Below are positions 8,318 through 17,505 of a DNA stretch of 64,000 bases, in pieces. The first letter of the stretch is position 1. Every line of letters starts with the position of its first letter. Under the pieces are notes generated by a model. The model saw only the letters and a list, made by a program, of their open reading frames with translations. It was not told where the DNA came from and made no database searches. The stretch comes from Pseudomonas sp. SCB32 (GTDB taxonomy: Bacteria > Pseudomonadota > Gammaproteobacteria > Pseudomonadales > Pseudomonadaceae), in the NCBI RefSeq assembly GCF_009189165.1, contig NZ_CP045118.1, positions 3,658,001 to 3,722,000 of the forward strand, read 5' to 3'. The translations under genes and the position numbers were made by a program.

Positions 8318-9568
8318 CTACGTTGAAGACGGCGACACGCCCGTGAGCGTGGTGCACCAGAGCATCGCTTCTGGGTCCACAGCCCCACTGAAAATCAGCT
8401 GCGGCTTGGCGTTAATGCCGGCGGCCTCTGTGGCCGCCGCAATGGCGATCCAAGACGCCGCACAGCCGGCATGCCCGAGCGAAGTGTCCAGGTCGTAGAG
8501 GCCAAGCCCGGGTTTGATCTGAGACGGCAGATCGAGCAGTACCTTGGTGATGTCCGACTGGCGCGTCGGTGCAACCCCGCTTAACCAGACATGCTCGACT
8601 GCTGCCACCGGCAGGGGAGCCCAATTCAACGCCTGATGGGCGGCGTACAGCAGGTCATCCACCGTAGCCGTACGCTCCTGCTCGGGGCGATGCAGATTGG
8701 CCAGTGGGATGAGCCCACTCTGACGCAGGCGATTGCTCAGCAGCAGCGCTACGGCCGCCTCGGCGATGCCGTCCTGTTCCCCAGAGGTCAATCGCACGGC
8801 AACCACTAGTAGTAGCGCATGGTCGTTGCTGCGGGTATCCAGCCAATGATCAATGGCCGCCAACCCGGTCCCCTTCACGGCTTCGATCTCTTGCGTGATG
8901 CCCGATTCACGCCAGGCCTGTGCCCAGGCCCGCGCCTGATGCTCATCAGTTAACGTGCATTCGGTTTCCAGCAATAGGGCCAGCGGCTGTGTCGAGGGCA
9001 GAGATGCAAGCGGTTCCGCCAAGTCGGACAACACACGACGGTAGAGCGCCAACAAATAGGCTTCTTCATTGGCCTCCACCTCAGACACTAAGGTCGCAGG
9101 AAATTGGCTGTGCCGGTACACCAACTCTTCGCGGCCTCGCGCTGCTTGGCTTTTCAGAACGCTGCGGTTATTGAGCAGTGCTTCAATCTGGCGCGTATGG
9201 CCATCCTCGCGCCCATCATGGGCGGCGCTGTAGAAACTGCTGGCCACGATTTGAAGAGCACGCCGCCCTTGGCGCAGTCTGCTGGTCAGGTCCAGGGAGC
9301 GTTGCTCGTTGAATCCTTCGGCTCGCCCCTGTTGCAGCAGCAACAGCATGAGCCGCACCACCAGCAAGCCGCCCCAGATTGCACTAGGAACACCCAAGCT
9401 GAGGCCCCAGAACTTCAGCGACTGCTGCAACATCGACTCTTCGCCGAGCGCTAGGGTCAGGCCCAATCCGACCAACAGTGACAGTGCCAGCAAGCCGAGC
9501 CACACCCAAAGGCAGGGCAGGCTAGGCGCTTCTGCTGGAGCGGGGATGTTGTCCAGTCGTACCGGCAT
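8318..9568 (-). CDS. Membrane protein of the T6SS vgrG island, 416 aa, unknown function
   Basis: Two hydrophobic helices near the N-terminus (about residues 22-42 and 52-76) anchor a long soluble domain rich in leucine and alanine. The domain carries an LLLETECTLTDE stretch and an LSGVAPTRQSDITKVLLDLP stretch but no motif I can name. The downstream tssM paralogue starts 10 bases after the stop, and the PAAR gene ends 2 bases before the start, so it is part of the same transcript. Position suggests an accessory protein that works with the TssM paralogue or with effector loading (inference). It is not TssL: the TssL/DotU pattern is absent. Confidence 0.7.
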   Translation of the reverse strand: MPVRLDNIPAPAEAPSLPCLWVWLGLLALSLLVGLGLTLALGEESMLQQSLKFWGLSLGVPSAIWGGLLVVRLMLLLLQQGRAEGFNEQRSLDLTSRLRQGRRALQIVASSFYSAAHDGREDGHTRQIEALLNNRSVLKSQAARGREELVYRHSQFPATLVSEVEANEEAYLLALYRRVLSDLAEPLASLPSTQPLALLLETECTLTDEHQARAWAQAWRESGITQEIEAVKGTGLAAIDHWLDTRSNDHALLLVVAVRLTSGEQDGIAEAAVALLLSNRLRQSGLIPLANLHRPEQERTATVDDLLYAAHQALNWAPLPVAAVEHVWLSGVAPTRQSDITKVLLDLPSQIKPGLGLYDLDTSLGHAGCAASWIAIAAATEAAGINAKPQLIFSGAVDPEAMLWCTTLTGVSPSST

Positions 9569-9570
9569 GG

Positions 9571-9834
9571 TTAGCCCACCGTGGCCTGAGGCAAGGAACT
9601 CAGCAGGACACAGCCACAGGCGCAGCGGTGGCCGTGGAGCGCAACGGGAATGCCGTGGTCAGTGAATGTCGGATGGCCTTCGGCAATCACCGTGGGACCA
9701 TGCCCAGGCAGCGGGCAAGTGACGGAGTCGCCTACACGTGCGACGCCGATATCCTGAAACTTCATCACAGCAGAGCCCGAAATAACGGTGCCGCCACCCG
9801 TGGTTTTATCGCCGATGCGGATAATTCCCCTCAT
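9571..9834 (-). CDS. PAAR-domain T6SS spike-tip protein
   Basis: PAAR proteins form the sharp tip on the VgrG trimer and carry or recruit effectors. The sequence begins MRGIIRIGDKTTGGG, as many PAAR proteins do, and continues with GDSVTCPLPGHG and HGHRCACGCVLLSSL, which supply the metal-binding His/Cys residues. A GTG at 9849 would add five residues; ATG 9834 is preferred because it gives the family N-terminus and GTGGA can serve as its ribosome site. It is a stand-alone PAAR without a fused toxin, placed between the immunity candidate and the membrane gene. Confidence 0.9.
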   Translation of the reverse strand: MRGIIRIGDKTTGGGTVISGSAVMKFQDIGVARVGDSVTCPLPGHGPTVIAEGHPTFTDHGIPVALHGHRCACGCVLLSSLPQATVG

Positions 9835-9889
9835 GAAGTATTCGTCCACTAAAAAAACAAAAAATCACAAGCCGAGTATGTTGATCGCA

Positions 9890-10330
9890 CTATACGCCTC
9901 CCCAATTGCATCCACCTTGGCTTGTGTGAGTAGCCTTTGAGTTGTAGTTGAAATTAAATATCTTCCCGGACTTCGAGCGATATGAGAACTCATAAATTAT
10001 TGCCCCCTGGGAAATAACCGTATACTCGCCACCTTGCTCCCCCTTCAATATCTCCCTCCATTTTGTCGTAACCTCGAAAGGTCTGCCTTCCTCAAAGACC
10101 CTTTCAGACTCACCAGAAAAGTATAGTGGTATCGGCTCTTTTGATTTTTCGTACACGACATATCCGATCCTGTACTTATCCGAGGGAACAAACATTGTTG
10201 AAAACTTTAGATTAATTGGTGCGCCACTATTCTCCATGCTGGTAAAACATCTAACCTCAAAGCTTTCAGCCATTCCCAGTGCTGGAAGAATAAAGCAGCC
10301 AATGCACAGCCATGCTCGAAACCAACTCAT
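9890..10330 (-). CDS. Secreted protein, candidate periplasmic immunity protein
   Basis: The protein has a clear signal peptide (MSWFRAWLCIGCFILPALGMA, cut after GMA) and a mature domain of about 125 residues rich in beta-type residues with two cysteines. Its start lies 2 bases after the stop of the large peptidoglycan-hydrolase effector, in the usual effector-immunity order. The DNA is much richer in A+T than the flanking structural genes, as the effector 3' half is, which fits a cassette acquired as a unit. I know no family match; the immunity role rests on position, signal peptide and the periplasmic target of the effector. Confidence 0.65.
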   Translation of the reverse strand: MSWFRAWLCIGCFILPALGMAESFEVRCFTSMENSGAPINLKFSTMFVPSDKYRIGYVVYEKSKEPIPLYFSGESERVFEEGRPFEVTTKWREILKGEQGGEYTVISQGAIIYEFSYRSKSGKIFNFNYNSKATHTSQGGCNWGGV

Positions 10331-10332
10331 AA

Positions 10333-13191
10333 TTACTCCAAGGTTAGCGCCGCAATTCTTTGATCTACAAACCCTTGAACATCTATATATCTTATCCCAT
10401 AGATTTTTTTGTTAGGTGTGGCAGGATCCATTGGGCTTGACTGCAAAAGAACCTTCGCCTGTTTGTATCCAGCTAGAGCTTTATGCCTATCTTTAGTCAC
10501 GCCATGCTCCGTCCTGACAGGGTCATGCCAAATCCCCCAGGCTAATGAATATATTTTATTTTTATAAATGGCGCTTGTATCAAAAGGAAATTGCCCCGAA
10601 GCTTCCAGCTTGCTCAGATGCGCTCCACCCAAAACCATAGATGCTGACTTAAAATACTTCAATCGATCATTGTAGCCATTAAATCCACCATTGATTCGAG
10701 CGGTAATCATATTTAAATCATCATGCTCAGAAATTCCTATAAGTTTTTTGTGTTCTGCATAGAACCAAAATGCTGACAGGGCACTATGTGGAGGCTTCGT
10801 TAATTTATCTCTGGCTGTATCCGAAGAGGTGACGTCTTCCCCAATATAAACGCCGTAATTTTTGTAATTTTCTTCTAAGGTCAGCTGCAAGAATCCCCGC
10901 CCAAACCAAGGGGCATATGACTTGCTCTCCCCGCCATACTCCCTTGTGGCGTAGAGCTTATCGCTCTCATGCAGTACTTGTGCTAGGAAATGAGCCTTTT
11001 GCCGGCATGTAGTAATGTGGAATTGATTGAACCCTTGGTTGATGGAGGAAAGATTCGCATCAATTACATCGTCAGATGTCCCTGGTGAGATCTTTTTCAA
11101 TTCCTCTTTGGTTATATCGCGACCGCACGCGCACTCAGTTAAAAACACACCATTCAACCACAGCGGATGTAGGAAGTAAGCCTCGCCACCCCTTGTTAAT
11201 ATTCCTCGTTCCGCCACCTCACCCCACCAACTCAACTCTTTGATGCGCGTTTTCTCCGCGACCCAATTCAAAATAGGTGTCGAGCCTGTATGCCCCAAGA
11301 CCTTATCCAAGGCATCCCATTTGCGCTTTTGGTAATACCATTCGCTTTCATAGTGAATAACCAGTTGCGAAATGGATTGGGCATAAGCCGGAATACCCAG
11401 TGCTAGCTGAACCTCTTGCGCCTCGATCTTGCCATCTCGATTGGCATCGATGATGTCGAACAACCGCTGTCGCACCGGCCCTTTATCGGAGGCATCGGCC
11501 AATGGCTTCCACTGATCAAGTTCCTGCTCATTAAAATAATCGCCCAGGTTGAACAGAAAGTAGGACAGTGCATTTTGCGGTGGGTCGTTGTTATAGATGA
11601 CTTCATAGCCATCCCAGGACCATGGACTGACCCAGGGAGAGGGAGTTGTGCCTTCTTCATCGCACACCCAGACGTCCGGCAGGACCTTTCTATCAGCGCC
11701 GAGTATCAGGTTTTCCAGCCGATACCAAGTCTTGGCTCTGGAGTGTTCATTGGCTGGCACTTTAATCTTTCGGTCTTTTGCAAGCCCCTCCAGCATGGAG
11801 CGGGGCAGCAGCAAAGGGGCGCTGCTCAGGGAGTGATCATGACTAAAGTTGGGTGGTGTGGCTGTGCTGTAGCTGTCTTGGTGGGTGACAGCCTTTGTGC
11901 CTTTCTCCAGCTTCAGCCAGGTCTTCTCTTTCTCGGGTAGGTCTTTAGCCCATTCACGACTATTCTTGAAGAAAGTTTCCACGTTCTCGCACGCAAACAC
12001 TTCCAGGTGCAACTTTTCTTGCGAATGTTCATCTCGGCAATCTTGATACGGGCCAAGATGACCGATCAGTTGGCCAGCCTTGATCGGAACGGGCCTGTCG
12101 AGCACGACCACCTTCCCACGTTCCGGTGTGCGCACGCGCTCCAGTGAAGTAAAGTGTACGTACTGGGTGACGCTTTCCAGCTTGCAAAACGCTCCTTCAC
12201 TACTCAGGGTAAGTTCCGTGCCTTTGGGCAGTTTGAAAATCTGCGCACTCGCTGCATTGCCATCTGTAAAAACCTTCAGCTCATTACTGATGACACGATA
12301 CCCACCGCCAGAGGCTTGCAGCCCGCTCTGACTGACGTAGCCACGTAAGCTGCCATCCGGATTTTGCAGATCCACCGGGCCCTTGATGCCTTCTACTTTT
12401 CGATAGTCGCCTGTACCACTGACGGTAACGGTCGCGCCGTGCGGCAGGAAGCCAATGATCTTTCCGTGCGAGGGCAAGTGCCGAAGGTTCAGGCCTAGTT
12501 CATCCGGGTGATTTAGGCGCGGGTCTTTATTCGCTGCCTTGACCCGGAGCTGAGGTGACTCGGGCCAGAAGGCAGGACGCTCCCTTCTGATATCCGCCTG
12601 GTAGCTGGCCCAATCGGCCAAATGCATGTACAGGCTGTAGAAAATCAGGCTTGGCGGCGTCCCCTTGCCCTCAATCTTGGGGGCTTCCAATCGATGGCGT
12701 ACCAGCACAAAGCCGGAAGCAAAAGGCACTGGTTTCGTTTTACCTGGAGCGGGGTGAAACGTGGTTTCGGGCGTCTTTTCAGGGATGCGGTAAGCAATCA
12801 CTTCCCCATCAGCGAGACAGCGCACGTAGCTCTGACCCTCTGGGCGAACCGCTCCTGCCGTTCCCGCGTCAAAGTGCACCCCGCCATGCCAAAGGCCATT
12901 GCGGCCTATTGGGAAGTAGCCCGCCTGGGCTGACGCCAGGTGGGTTAGCTGTTGGATGGGATCTGCCTTGCTGCCAAACGGATGGCTCCAGCTCCTGACG
13001 GCAGCCAGATCACTTGCTGGCTGTGGAGTCGCCGGGGCTGGGGCCGCGCTTGGCGCTGGACTAGGCGGCGAGGCAGGAGGTGTCAACGGCTGCAGTCTGG
13101 ACTGTCGCTGCATTGGTTGCGACACAGGCGGGCCATCGCGCCAACGGCGGTATTCATCTTTCGCTGCTAGTAAGAGATCGAAAATGGACAA
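10333..13191 (-). CDS. T6SS effector: M23-like, SH3-like, EF-hand and GH19-type domains, 952 aa
   Basis: A predicted peptidoglycan-attacking effector. After a proline/alanine-rich linker (about 25-70) comes an LytM/M23-like region (LWHGGVHFD ... LHLEVF) interrupted by SH3-like segments. In the second metal site only one histidine of the usual HxH is kept, so peptidase activity is uncertain. An EF-hand loop DANRDGKIEAQE lies near residue 580. The C-terminal part (about 700-910) matches GH19/endolysin muramidases: HFLAQVLHES with the catalytic-type Glu, GRGFLQLT, NYKNYG. The start is TTG at 13191 with a strong AGGAG 8 bases upstream, giving MSIFDLLLAAK. vgrG lies 56 bases upstream and the immunity candidate 2 bases downstream. 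The 3' half is A+T-rich, as in a swapped toxin end. Confidence 0.85.
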   Translation of the reverse strand: MSIFDLLLAAKDEYRRWRDGPPVSQPMQRQSRLQPLTPPASPPSPAPSAAPAPATPQPASDLAAVRSWSHPFGSKADPIQQLTHLASAQAGYFPIGRNGLWHGGVHFDAGTAGAVRPEGQSYVRCLADGEVIAYRIPEKTPETTFHPAPGKTKPVPFASGFVLVRHRLEAPKIEGKGTPPSLIFYSLYMHLADWASYQADIRRERPAFWPESPQLRVKAANKDPRLNHPDELGLNLRHLPSHGKIIGFLPHGATVTVSGTGDYRKVEGIKGPVDLQNPDGSLRGYVSQSGLQASGGGYRVISNELKVFTDGNAASAQIFKLPKGTELTLSSEGAFCKLESVTQYVHFTSLERVRTPERGKVVVLDRPVPIKAGQLIGHLGPYQDCRDEHSQEKLHLEVFACENVETFFKNSREWAKDLPEKEKTWLKLEKGTKAVTHQDSYSTATPPNFSHDHSLSSAPLLLPRSMLEGLAKDRKIKVPANEHSRAKTWYRLENLILGADRKVLPDVWVCDEEGTTPSPWVSPWSWDGYEVIYNNDPPQNALSYFLFNLGDYFNEQELDQWKPLADASDKGPVRQRLFDIIDANRDGKIEAQEVQLALGIPAYAQSISQLVIHYESEWYYQKRKWDALDKVLGHTGSTPILNWVAEKTRIKELSWWGEVAERGILTRGGEAYFLHPLWLNGVFLTECACGRDITKEELKKISPGTSDDVIDANLSSINQGFNQFHITTCRQKAHFLAQVLHESDKLYATREYGGESKSYAPWFGRGFLQLTLEENYKNYGVYIGEDVTSSDTARDKLTKPPHSALSAFWFYAEHKKLIGISEHDDLNMITARINGGFNGYNDRLKYFKSASMVLGGAHLSKLEASGQFPFDTSAIYKNKIYSLAWGIWHDPVRTEHGVTKDRHKALAGYKQAKVLLQSSPMDPATPNKKIYGIRYIDVQGFVDQRIAALTLE

Positions 13192-13247
13192 TCGTCAGTC
13201 TCCTGTCCGTGAGAGTGGGGCTGATGCTTCCGTGCAGAGGCGCAGTA

Positions 13248-15623
13248 CTAGCCAGAGAAATCTGAGAAGCTCTGGTGGCTACGCTGGTACTCACCGAGTT
13301 GAGGCAATTCGGGTAGCTGTGGAGGTTGCTTGGTAGGGCCTTGGCAATTGAAATCAGCCGACTTGATCAGGTAGTCGCCCTGTGTACCGGCTTCGATGCC
13401 GCTTGGGCCCAGAGTGATGTAGGTGCCACCCGCGTTGAGGACGATCTTCTTCTTGGCGGTGATGTGGATTTCGTCCTCAGTGCTGACGATATCCAGCGCC
13501 TGACGAGCAAGCAGTTCCATGCGGTCGTTTTGCGCCTGGATCTGCACCTCGCCCTGGTTGGCGATGAGCTTCATACCCAGCATTCGCACGAATAGGCTCA
13601 GCCCTTCGCCTACGCCGATAAACAGGCGCTTGACCACGCTGACATCAGCTTCGTTGCCGGCGTTGAGCATCAGGTTGCGCTGGGCGGCCAATTGCAGGTG
13701 CTCGCCACTGGTGAGAGCAAACCCGTGTGGCGCACTGAGCAGCGCCACCGACTTCTGCAGATCGGTCAGACGTTCCTGCAGCAGGTTCAGTTGGGCCTGG
13801 ACATCAGCCGGGCCTGCGTTGGCCCTCTCGGCATCAGCGGATATTGACTTGAGCTGCTCACTGGCCTCTTGCAGACGCTTGAGAGCAGCGGCCATGTCCA
13901 GCACCTGGCCTTGCGCCTTGGCTTGCTCATCAGCACTGATGAAGATGCCCCTGCCACTGCGAATGGCCCCCCAGCCATCAGTACGTAGCTCAAAACCTTC
14001 CCCGCGCTTCTGCTTCTGCGAGTCCACCAAGTGGCCGAGATTGAGCTGGCTCTTGCCGCTGTGCTCGGTACTGAGCTTGATGTGCTCCTGCCCTCGCGTG
14101 TCATCCAGGCGCAACTTGTTATTGGCCGGGGTGCGCAGCACGTTGCGCTTGTAGTTCTGGATCGTGACGTGGTCGGGATGCAGGCTGTCGTGCAGCGCAT
14201 GGGCAATGAACGGACGGTCCGGGTCGCCCTGCTCGAAGGCGATGGCCACCTCGGTGCCGGCGAGCAAGGGTAGGTGCAGCCCGTAGGTGTCGCCGGCATA
14301 GGAGCGCGCCAGGCGCAGCCACATGCTCTCTCGACCTGTAGGCCAGCTATCCCGATCGAAGAGGAAATTGACGCGGTAGCGTCCTTCGCTGTCGATGTGG
14401 CTGTAGGGATCGTTCCGCTGCGGGCTGGTGACGCGTGCCGGGACCGTGCCAGCGATGCGCGGCTTGGCCGGTACTGGTGGACGGAAGGCGATGTTGCCAT
14501 CAGGAATAGCTTCGAAGCGGACTTCGAAGCTGCGATCACGGGCGGCGGTGCAGTGGGTGCGGACGATCAACGCGCCCTCAGTGAAAGCTGAAGGTGCCTC
14601 GCCCTCGACCTTGAGCACGTGGCCCGGAGGCAGGACCGCGCTGCTGCTGGCACCGCTCAGGCGGAGCTGGTCATTCAGGTAGCGCTCGTGGGCCAGCTGC
14701 GCGTAGAACACACCGCTTTCGGCGTGCCCCTCTTCATCGCCACGCGCCAGCGGATCACCGAGCGTCTGGTAAGGCTCGTCGGCGTAGTGATAAGCCTCGC
14801 CGTAGGTCGTGGTCGCTCCTCGGGTCAGATCGACCTGACCGTCGAGATTGGCGCCGGCGTCACGCGAGTAGTAGGCCCGGGTGCTGACCAACTGCTGTAC
14901 GACCTGGTGGTTGGCCTGCAGATCCCACACAGCATCTTGGCCGGTGGTTTCCAGCCCGCTCAGGGGGCGCAGCGGTATACGGATGTCGCGTTCGTAGTGC
15001 ATGGGCGAGTCTTTGAACTCGACCACATCAATTTTTAACCTCGAGTCCATGCTGAAGGAAAACCAGATCCCCCTCTCCGCGCAGATGCGTTTGATATAGG
15101 AAAAGTCCGATTCGCCGTACTGGAGCAACTGCTCATGCTGGGCGTAAGTCCTGCCGAGGTCGATCAAGAAGTCCTGCCCACGCAGGCCATGTCGGCGCAG
15201 GATGGTCTCAACGACTTCCGGCACACTCTGATTTTGGTAGATGCGGTACTGGCAGCCGTTATTGAGCAGGGCCAGGCGCGGCTCCAACGTCAGTTCATAA
15301 CGCGCTTCGTCACGGGATGCAGAGAGTCGTTTGAACCCGGTGATCACACCGTGCAGGGTACGCAACGGCGGCACTACGGGCGGTGTGTAGCCACGGAGGG
15401 TGAACGCAGGGGGCGCCTCGCGCAGGCTGAAGGTGCCATCCTTGCCGAGCATGCTCTCAGCAGGAATATCCAACTCGGGGCTGGTAACTTCGATGCCATA
15501 GCGGAAGGTCTCGCTCAGCGCCTCCGTGCCCTCGAAGGCCAAGACATCCAATTGTGCATCGAGGCCATCGACACTGAGGGTGTGTCGACTATGGTCGAAA
15601 AACGTGCGGAGCTGATTCAGCAT
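13248..15623 (-). CDS. vgrG: T6SS spike protein VgrG (TssI), 791 aa
   Basis: The VgrG trimer caps the Hcp tube and carries effectors out of the cell. The N-terminal gp27-like domain (HTLSVDGLDAQLDVLAFEG), the gp5-like OB domain (GRYRVNFLFDRDSW, EVAIAFEQGDPDRPFI) and the C-terminal DUF2345 beta-helix (HGFALTSGEHLQLAAQRNLM) are all visible. A helical, coiled-coil-like stretch (about residues 585-640) sits before DUF2345. ATG 15623 (MLNQLRTFFDHSRHTL) is chosen over an ATG 42 bases upstream because it is the common VgrG start and has AGGGAG before it. It heads the minus-strand vgrG-effector-immunity-PAAR-tssM island. Confidence 0.95.
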   Translation of the reverse strand: MLNQLRTFFDHSRHTLSVDGLDAQLDVLAFEGTEALSETFRYGIEVTSPELDIPAESMLGKDGTFSLREAPPAFTLRGYTPPVVPPLRTLHGVITGFKRLSASRDEARYELTLEPRLALLNNGCQYRIYQNQSVPEVVETILRRHGLRGQDFLIDLGRTYAQHEQLLQYGESDFSYIKRICAERGIWFSFSMDSRLKIDVVEFKDSPMHYERDIRIPLRPLSGLETTGQDAVWDLQANHQVVQQLVSTRAYYSRDAGANLDGQVDLTRGATTTYGEAYHYADEPYQTLGDPLARGDEEGHAESGVFYAQLAHERYLNDQLRLSGASSSAVLPPGHVLKVEGEAPSAFTEGALIVRTHCTAARDRSFEVRFEAIPDGNIAFRPPVPAKPRIAGTVPARVTSPQRNDPYSHIDSEGRYRVNFLFDRDSWPTGRESMWLRLARSYAGDTYGLHLPLLAGTEVAIAFEQGDPDRPFIAHALHDSLHPDHVTIQNYKRNVLRTPANNKLRLDDTRGQEHIKLSTEHSGKSQLNLGHLVDSQKQKRGEGFELRTDGWGAIRSGRGIFISADEQAKAQGQVLDMAAALKRLQEASEQLKSISADAERANAGPADVQAQLNLLQERLTDLQKSVALLSAPHGFALTSGEHLQLAAQRNLMLNAGNEADVSVVKRLFIGVGEGLSLFVRMLGMKLIANQGEVQIQAQNDRMELLARQALDIVSTEDEIHITAKKKIVLNAGGTYITLGPSGIEAGTQGDYLIKSADFNCQGPTKQPPQLPELPQLGEYQRSHQSFSDFSG

Positions 15624-15804
15624 GCGAGTGGGTCTCCCTGACTCCTCTAATACACGAGCATCCATTGCGCCATTCGCTGCAAAGTACGGACTGGCTGGCT
15701 CAACTACCGAGCACGTACTGGCTTTAACTGCGCCACGGCGCAGCGGCTTTCTTCGCCAGGCCCTACGTGACTATCGGAGCGAATCTCAGGTGAGATGAAT
15801 TCAT

Positions 15805-16075
15805 GAAAAAACCTCCTGCCTCGTCTTTAAACGACGCAGGAGGGCTAGTTCACTCACAGAGAGCAGTCCCTTGGCGAAGGGGACTGTTTATCCACGCTAC
15901 AGAACAGCTATATGCCTGCGATATCAGGCATTTCTGTAATACATGAGAAGATCTTCTGATCTGCCTGTAAGCGGATTCCTGGCACTTCGATAGAAGGCCG
16001 CACCGAGTAGGCGGCAAGGGATCCAATCAGAGGAGGCATTTGCGCTTCGGCAACATCAGCACCGAACGGGAGCAG
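15805..16075 (-). repeat. Dispersed repeat family B, copy 2, with terminator
   Basis: Partner of the element at 648-905. Minus-strand order: a peptide-like stretch (ADQKIFSCITEMPDIAGI), an outer stem TACAGAA/TTCTGTA, a 9-base stem around AGTCCC, then a hairpin with arms at 15812-15819 and 15836-15843 followed by six T. Structure and a short reading frame are both conserved between copies. It lies upstream of vgrG and may also influence its transcription. Confidence 0.7.
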
Positions 16076-16166
16076 TAACCAGCACCGGGTCAACGGTAGC
16101 TCGCACATGGGAAGGCGGGGGTTGCAAGTGCTCAGCTGGGATCAAGGTCATGAATCAAATGGGCAA

Positions 16167-16345
16167 TAAAAAAGCCCCCTTACACCGGGTGACCAGCGGT
16201 GTAAGAGGGCTTCACTTAGCTTTGCAGACTACAGGTCCTGATCCCTGGCCCTGTTGTGAATAAGGTACCGAAGCCTATTGATCTGGGGAGCAGGAAAATT
16301 CCCAAAAATAACCAGACATTTTCCGAAGTTCGGCTTGGTGTCGGC
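16167..16345 (-). repeat. Dispersed repeat family A, copy 1, with terminator
   Basis: Copies lie at 27330-27510, 29236-29398 and, without the hairpin, 46229-46350. On the minus strand a conserved stretch of about 110 bases is followed by a strong hairpin (GCCCTCTTACACC-type arms, 16172-16212) and a T run. One minus-strand frame ends GQGSGPVVC plus a few residues just before the hairpin in copies 1 and 3, and GSGPVVC in copy 2, so this may be the remains of a gene end. A tandem 7-base repeat (TTTGCGC, about four units) follows at 16364-16390. Nothing else is recognisable in 15624-16764. Confidence 0.75.
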
Positions 16346-16764
16346 GCCCCCATGCTGGCATGCGATTTGCGCTTTGCGCTTTGCGCTTTGCGAGCCTGTC
16401 AGATCGCTTGCCCCACGAAGCAATACTGCTAGCCGGCGGAATTGCACTCCACCTGACCACTGATTGCATCGGATATGGCCAGCACGCTTTGTAAACATGA
16501 AGGGCAGAGAACGGCCAAATGCAGCCCTCAATCCAACCACAGCCTGCGCGAACTTCGTCTCGTCTGGATAGAATTTTCCGATATGGAGTTGGCCCCCAAA
16601 AGCAGTAGATCGACCCCCAGAGGCCTACCGGAAGGCAGGCCTTGGAACGAGCACAACGTACAACATACCCGCAGCCCGCACTGCCTCAGGCGCATCAAGC
16701 TGGGGGCTCCCAAGGGGCGAGCTTGAAGTGCAGCGTCAGCAGGGCGCACGAGAGCAGAGGCAGC

Positions 16765-17058
16765 TTAGTCGGTGGTCTCATTCGCCAACGCAAGGTCATA
16801 CGCTGCTATGACCTTTGCCATTGCCTGATTCGAGTCATAGAAGTTGTTGTCGTAGATATAGGCCAACTCGGTATCCGGGTGGTTGTAGGTGCTGTGCGCA
16901 ATGACGTGCTCATGCCTGGCAACCTCCGCTAAGTCATGAACCTGACTCAGCAGCCGGCGTGTACTCACCCTCCCGCCGCTAATACCTGTGATACCCTCCA
17001 TCAGAACGCAATTGAGCACATCTTGTGCGGCGTCGGTGCACTTGAAAATCCGAACCAT
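16765..17058 (-). CDS. Hypothetical protein, 97 aa
   Basis: Unknown family. ATG 17058 has GAGAGG about 9 bases upstream. The sequence is mixed alpha/beta with a tyrosine- and asparagine-rich centre (YNHPDTELAYIYDNNFYD) and a C-terminal helix. It stands alone between repeat family A copy 1 and an uncharacterised gap (17059-17505), where I see no convincing gene. Possibly a small cytosolic immunity or orphan cassette protein, but nothing proves it. Confidence 0.55.
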   Translation of the reverse strand: MVRIFKCTDAAQDVLNCVLMEGITGISGGRVSTRRLLSQVHDLAEVARHEHVIAHSTYNHPDTELAYIYDNNFYDSNQAMAKVIAAYDLALANETTD

Positions 17059-17505
17059 TGGCTACGCCTCTCCAGTTAAAAACCTTCAAAATCAAGGCGA
17101 CGCACTTGCCGCCCGCTTAGTCGAACTAGGGGCCGGCGAGAAAATTTTCAAGCTCCAGCGAAAAGCTTCTTTCGATTTAGCCCTCGCAGCCGTCAACTTT
17201 GCCTCGGCAGCTGCCGCCGACTGACGGCTGTAACCGGTCAGAAGCCGCCATTAGCTAAGGCAATCCACTCTAGAGGGTGTTTGCGCGGCTCGTATCCAGG
17301 AGGTCGGGATGGGAATTGATTTTCCTCGGGATAGGGCAATAGCAATCCGTAAAGGTGCTGTCGTGGGCACGCTTTAGGTCTGTGGCTATTGGCTCTGAAC
17401 TGGGTGTTTCAGGGTGAAAAAACCACCAGGTCGGCACCACCTAATGCCGGGTTCGAGTACAGTGGTGAAATCAACTCATTATTAGGCGCAATGCCAGGGG
17501 AGCGC

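Noticed and set aside
16988..17224. 78-codon plus-strand frame
   Set aside because: It overlaps the start of the better supported minus-strand gene, and its only plausible part has no ribosome site.
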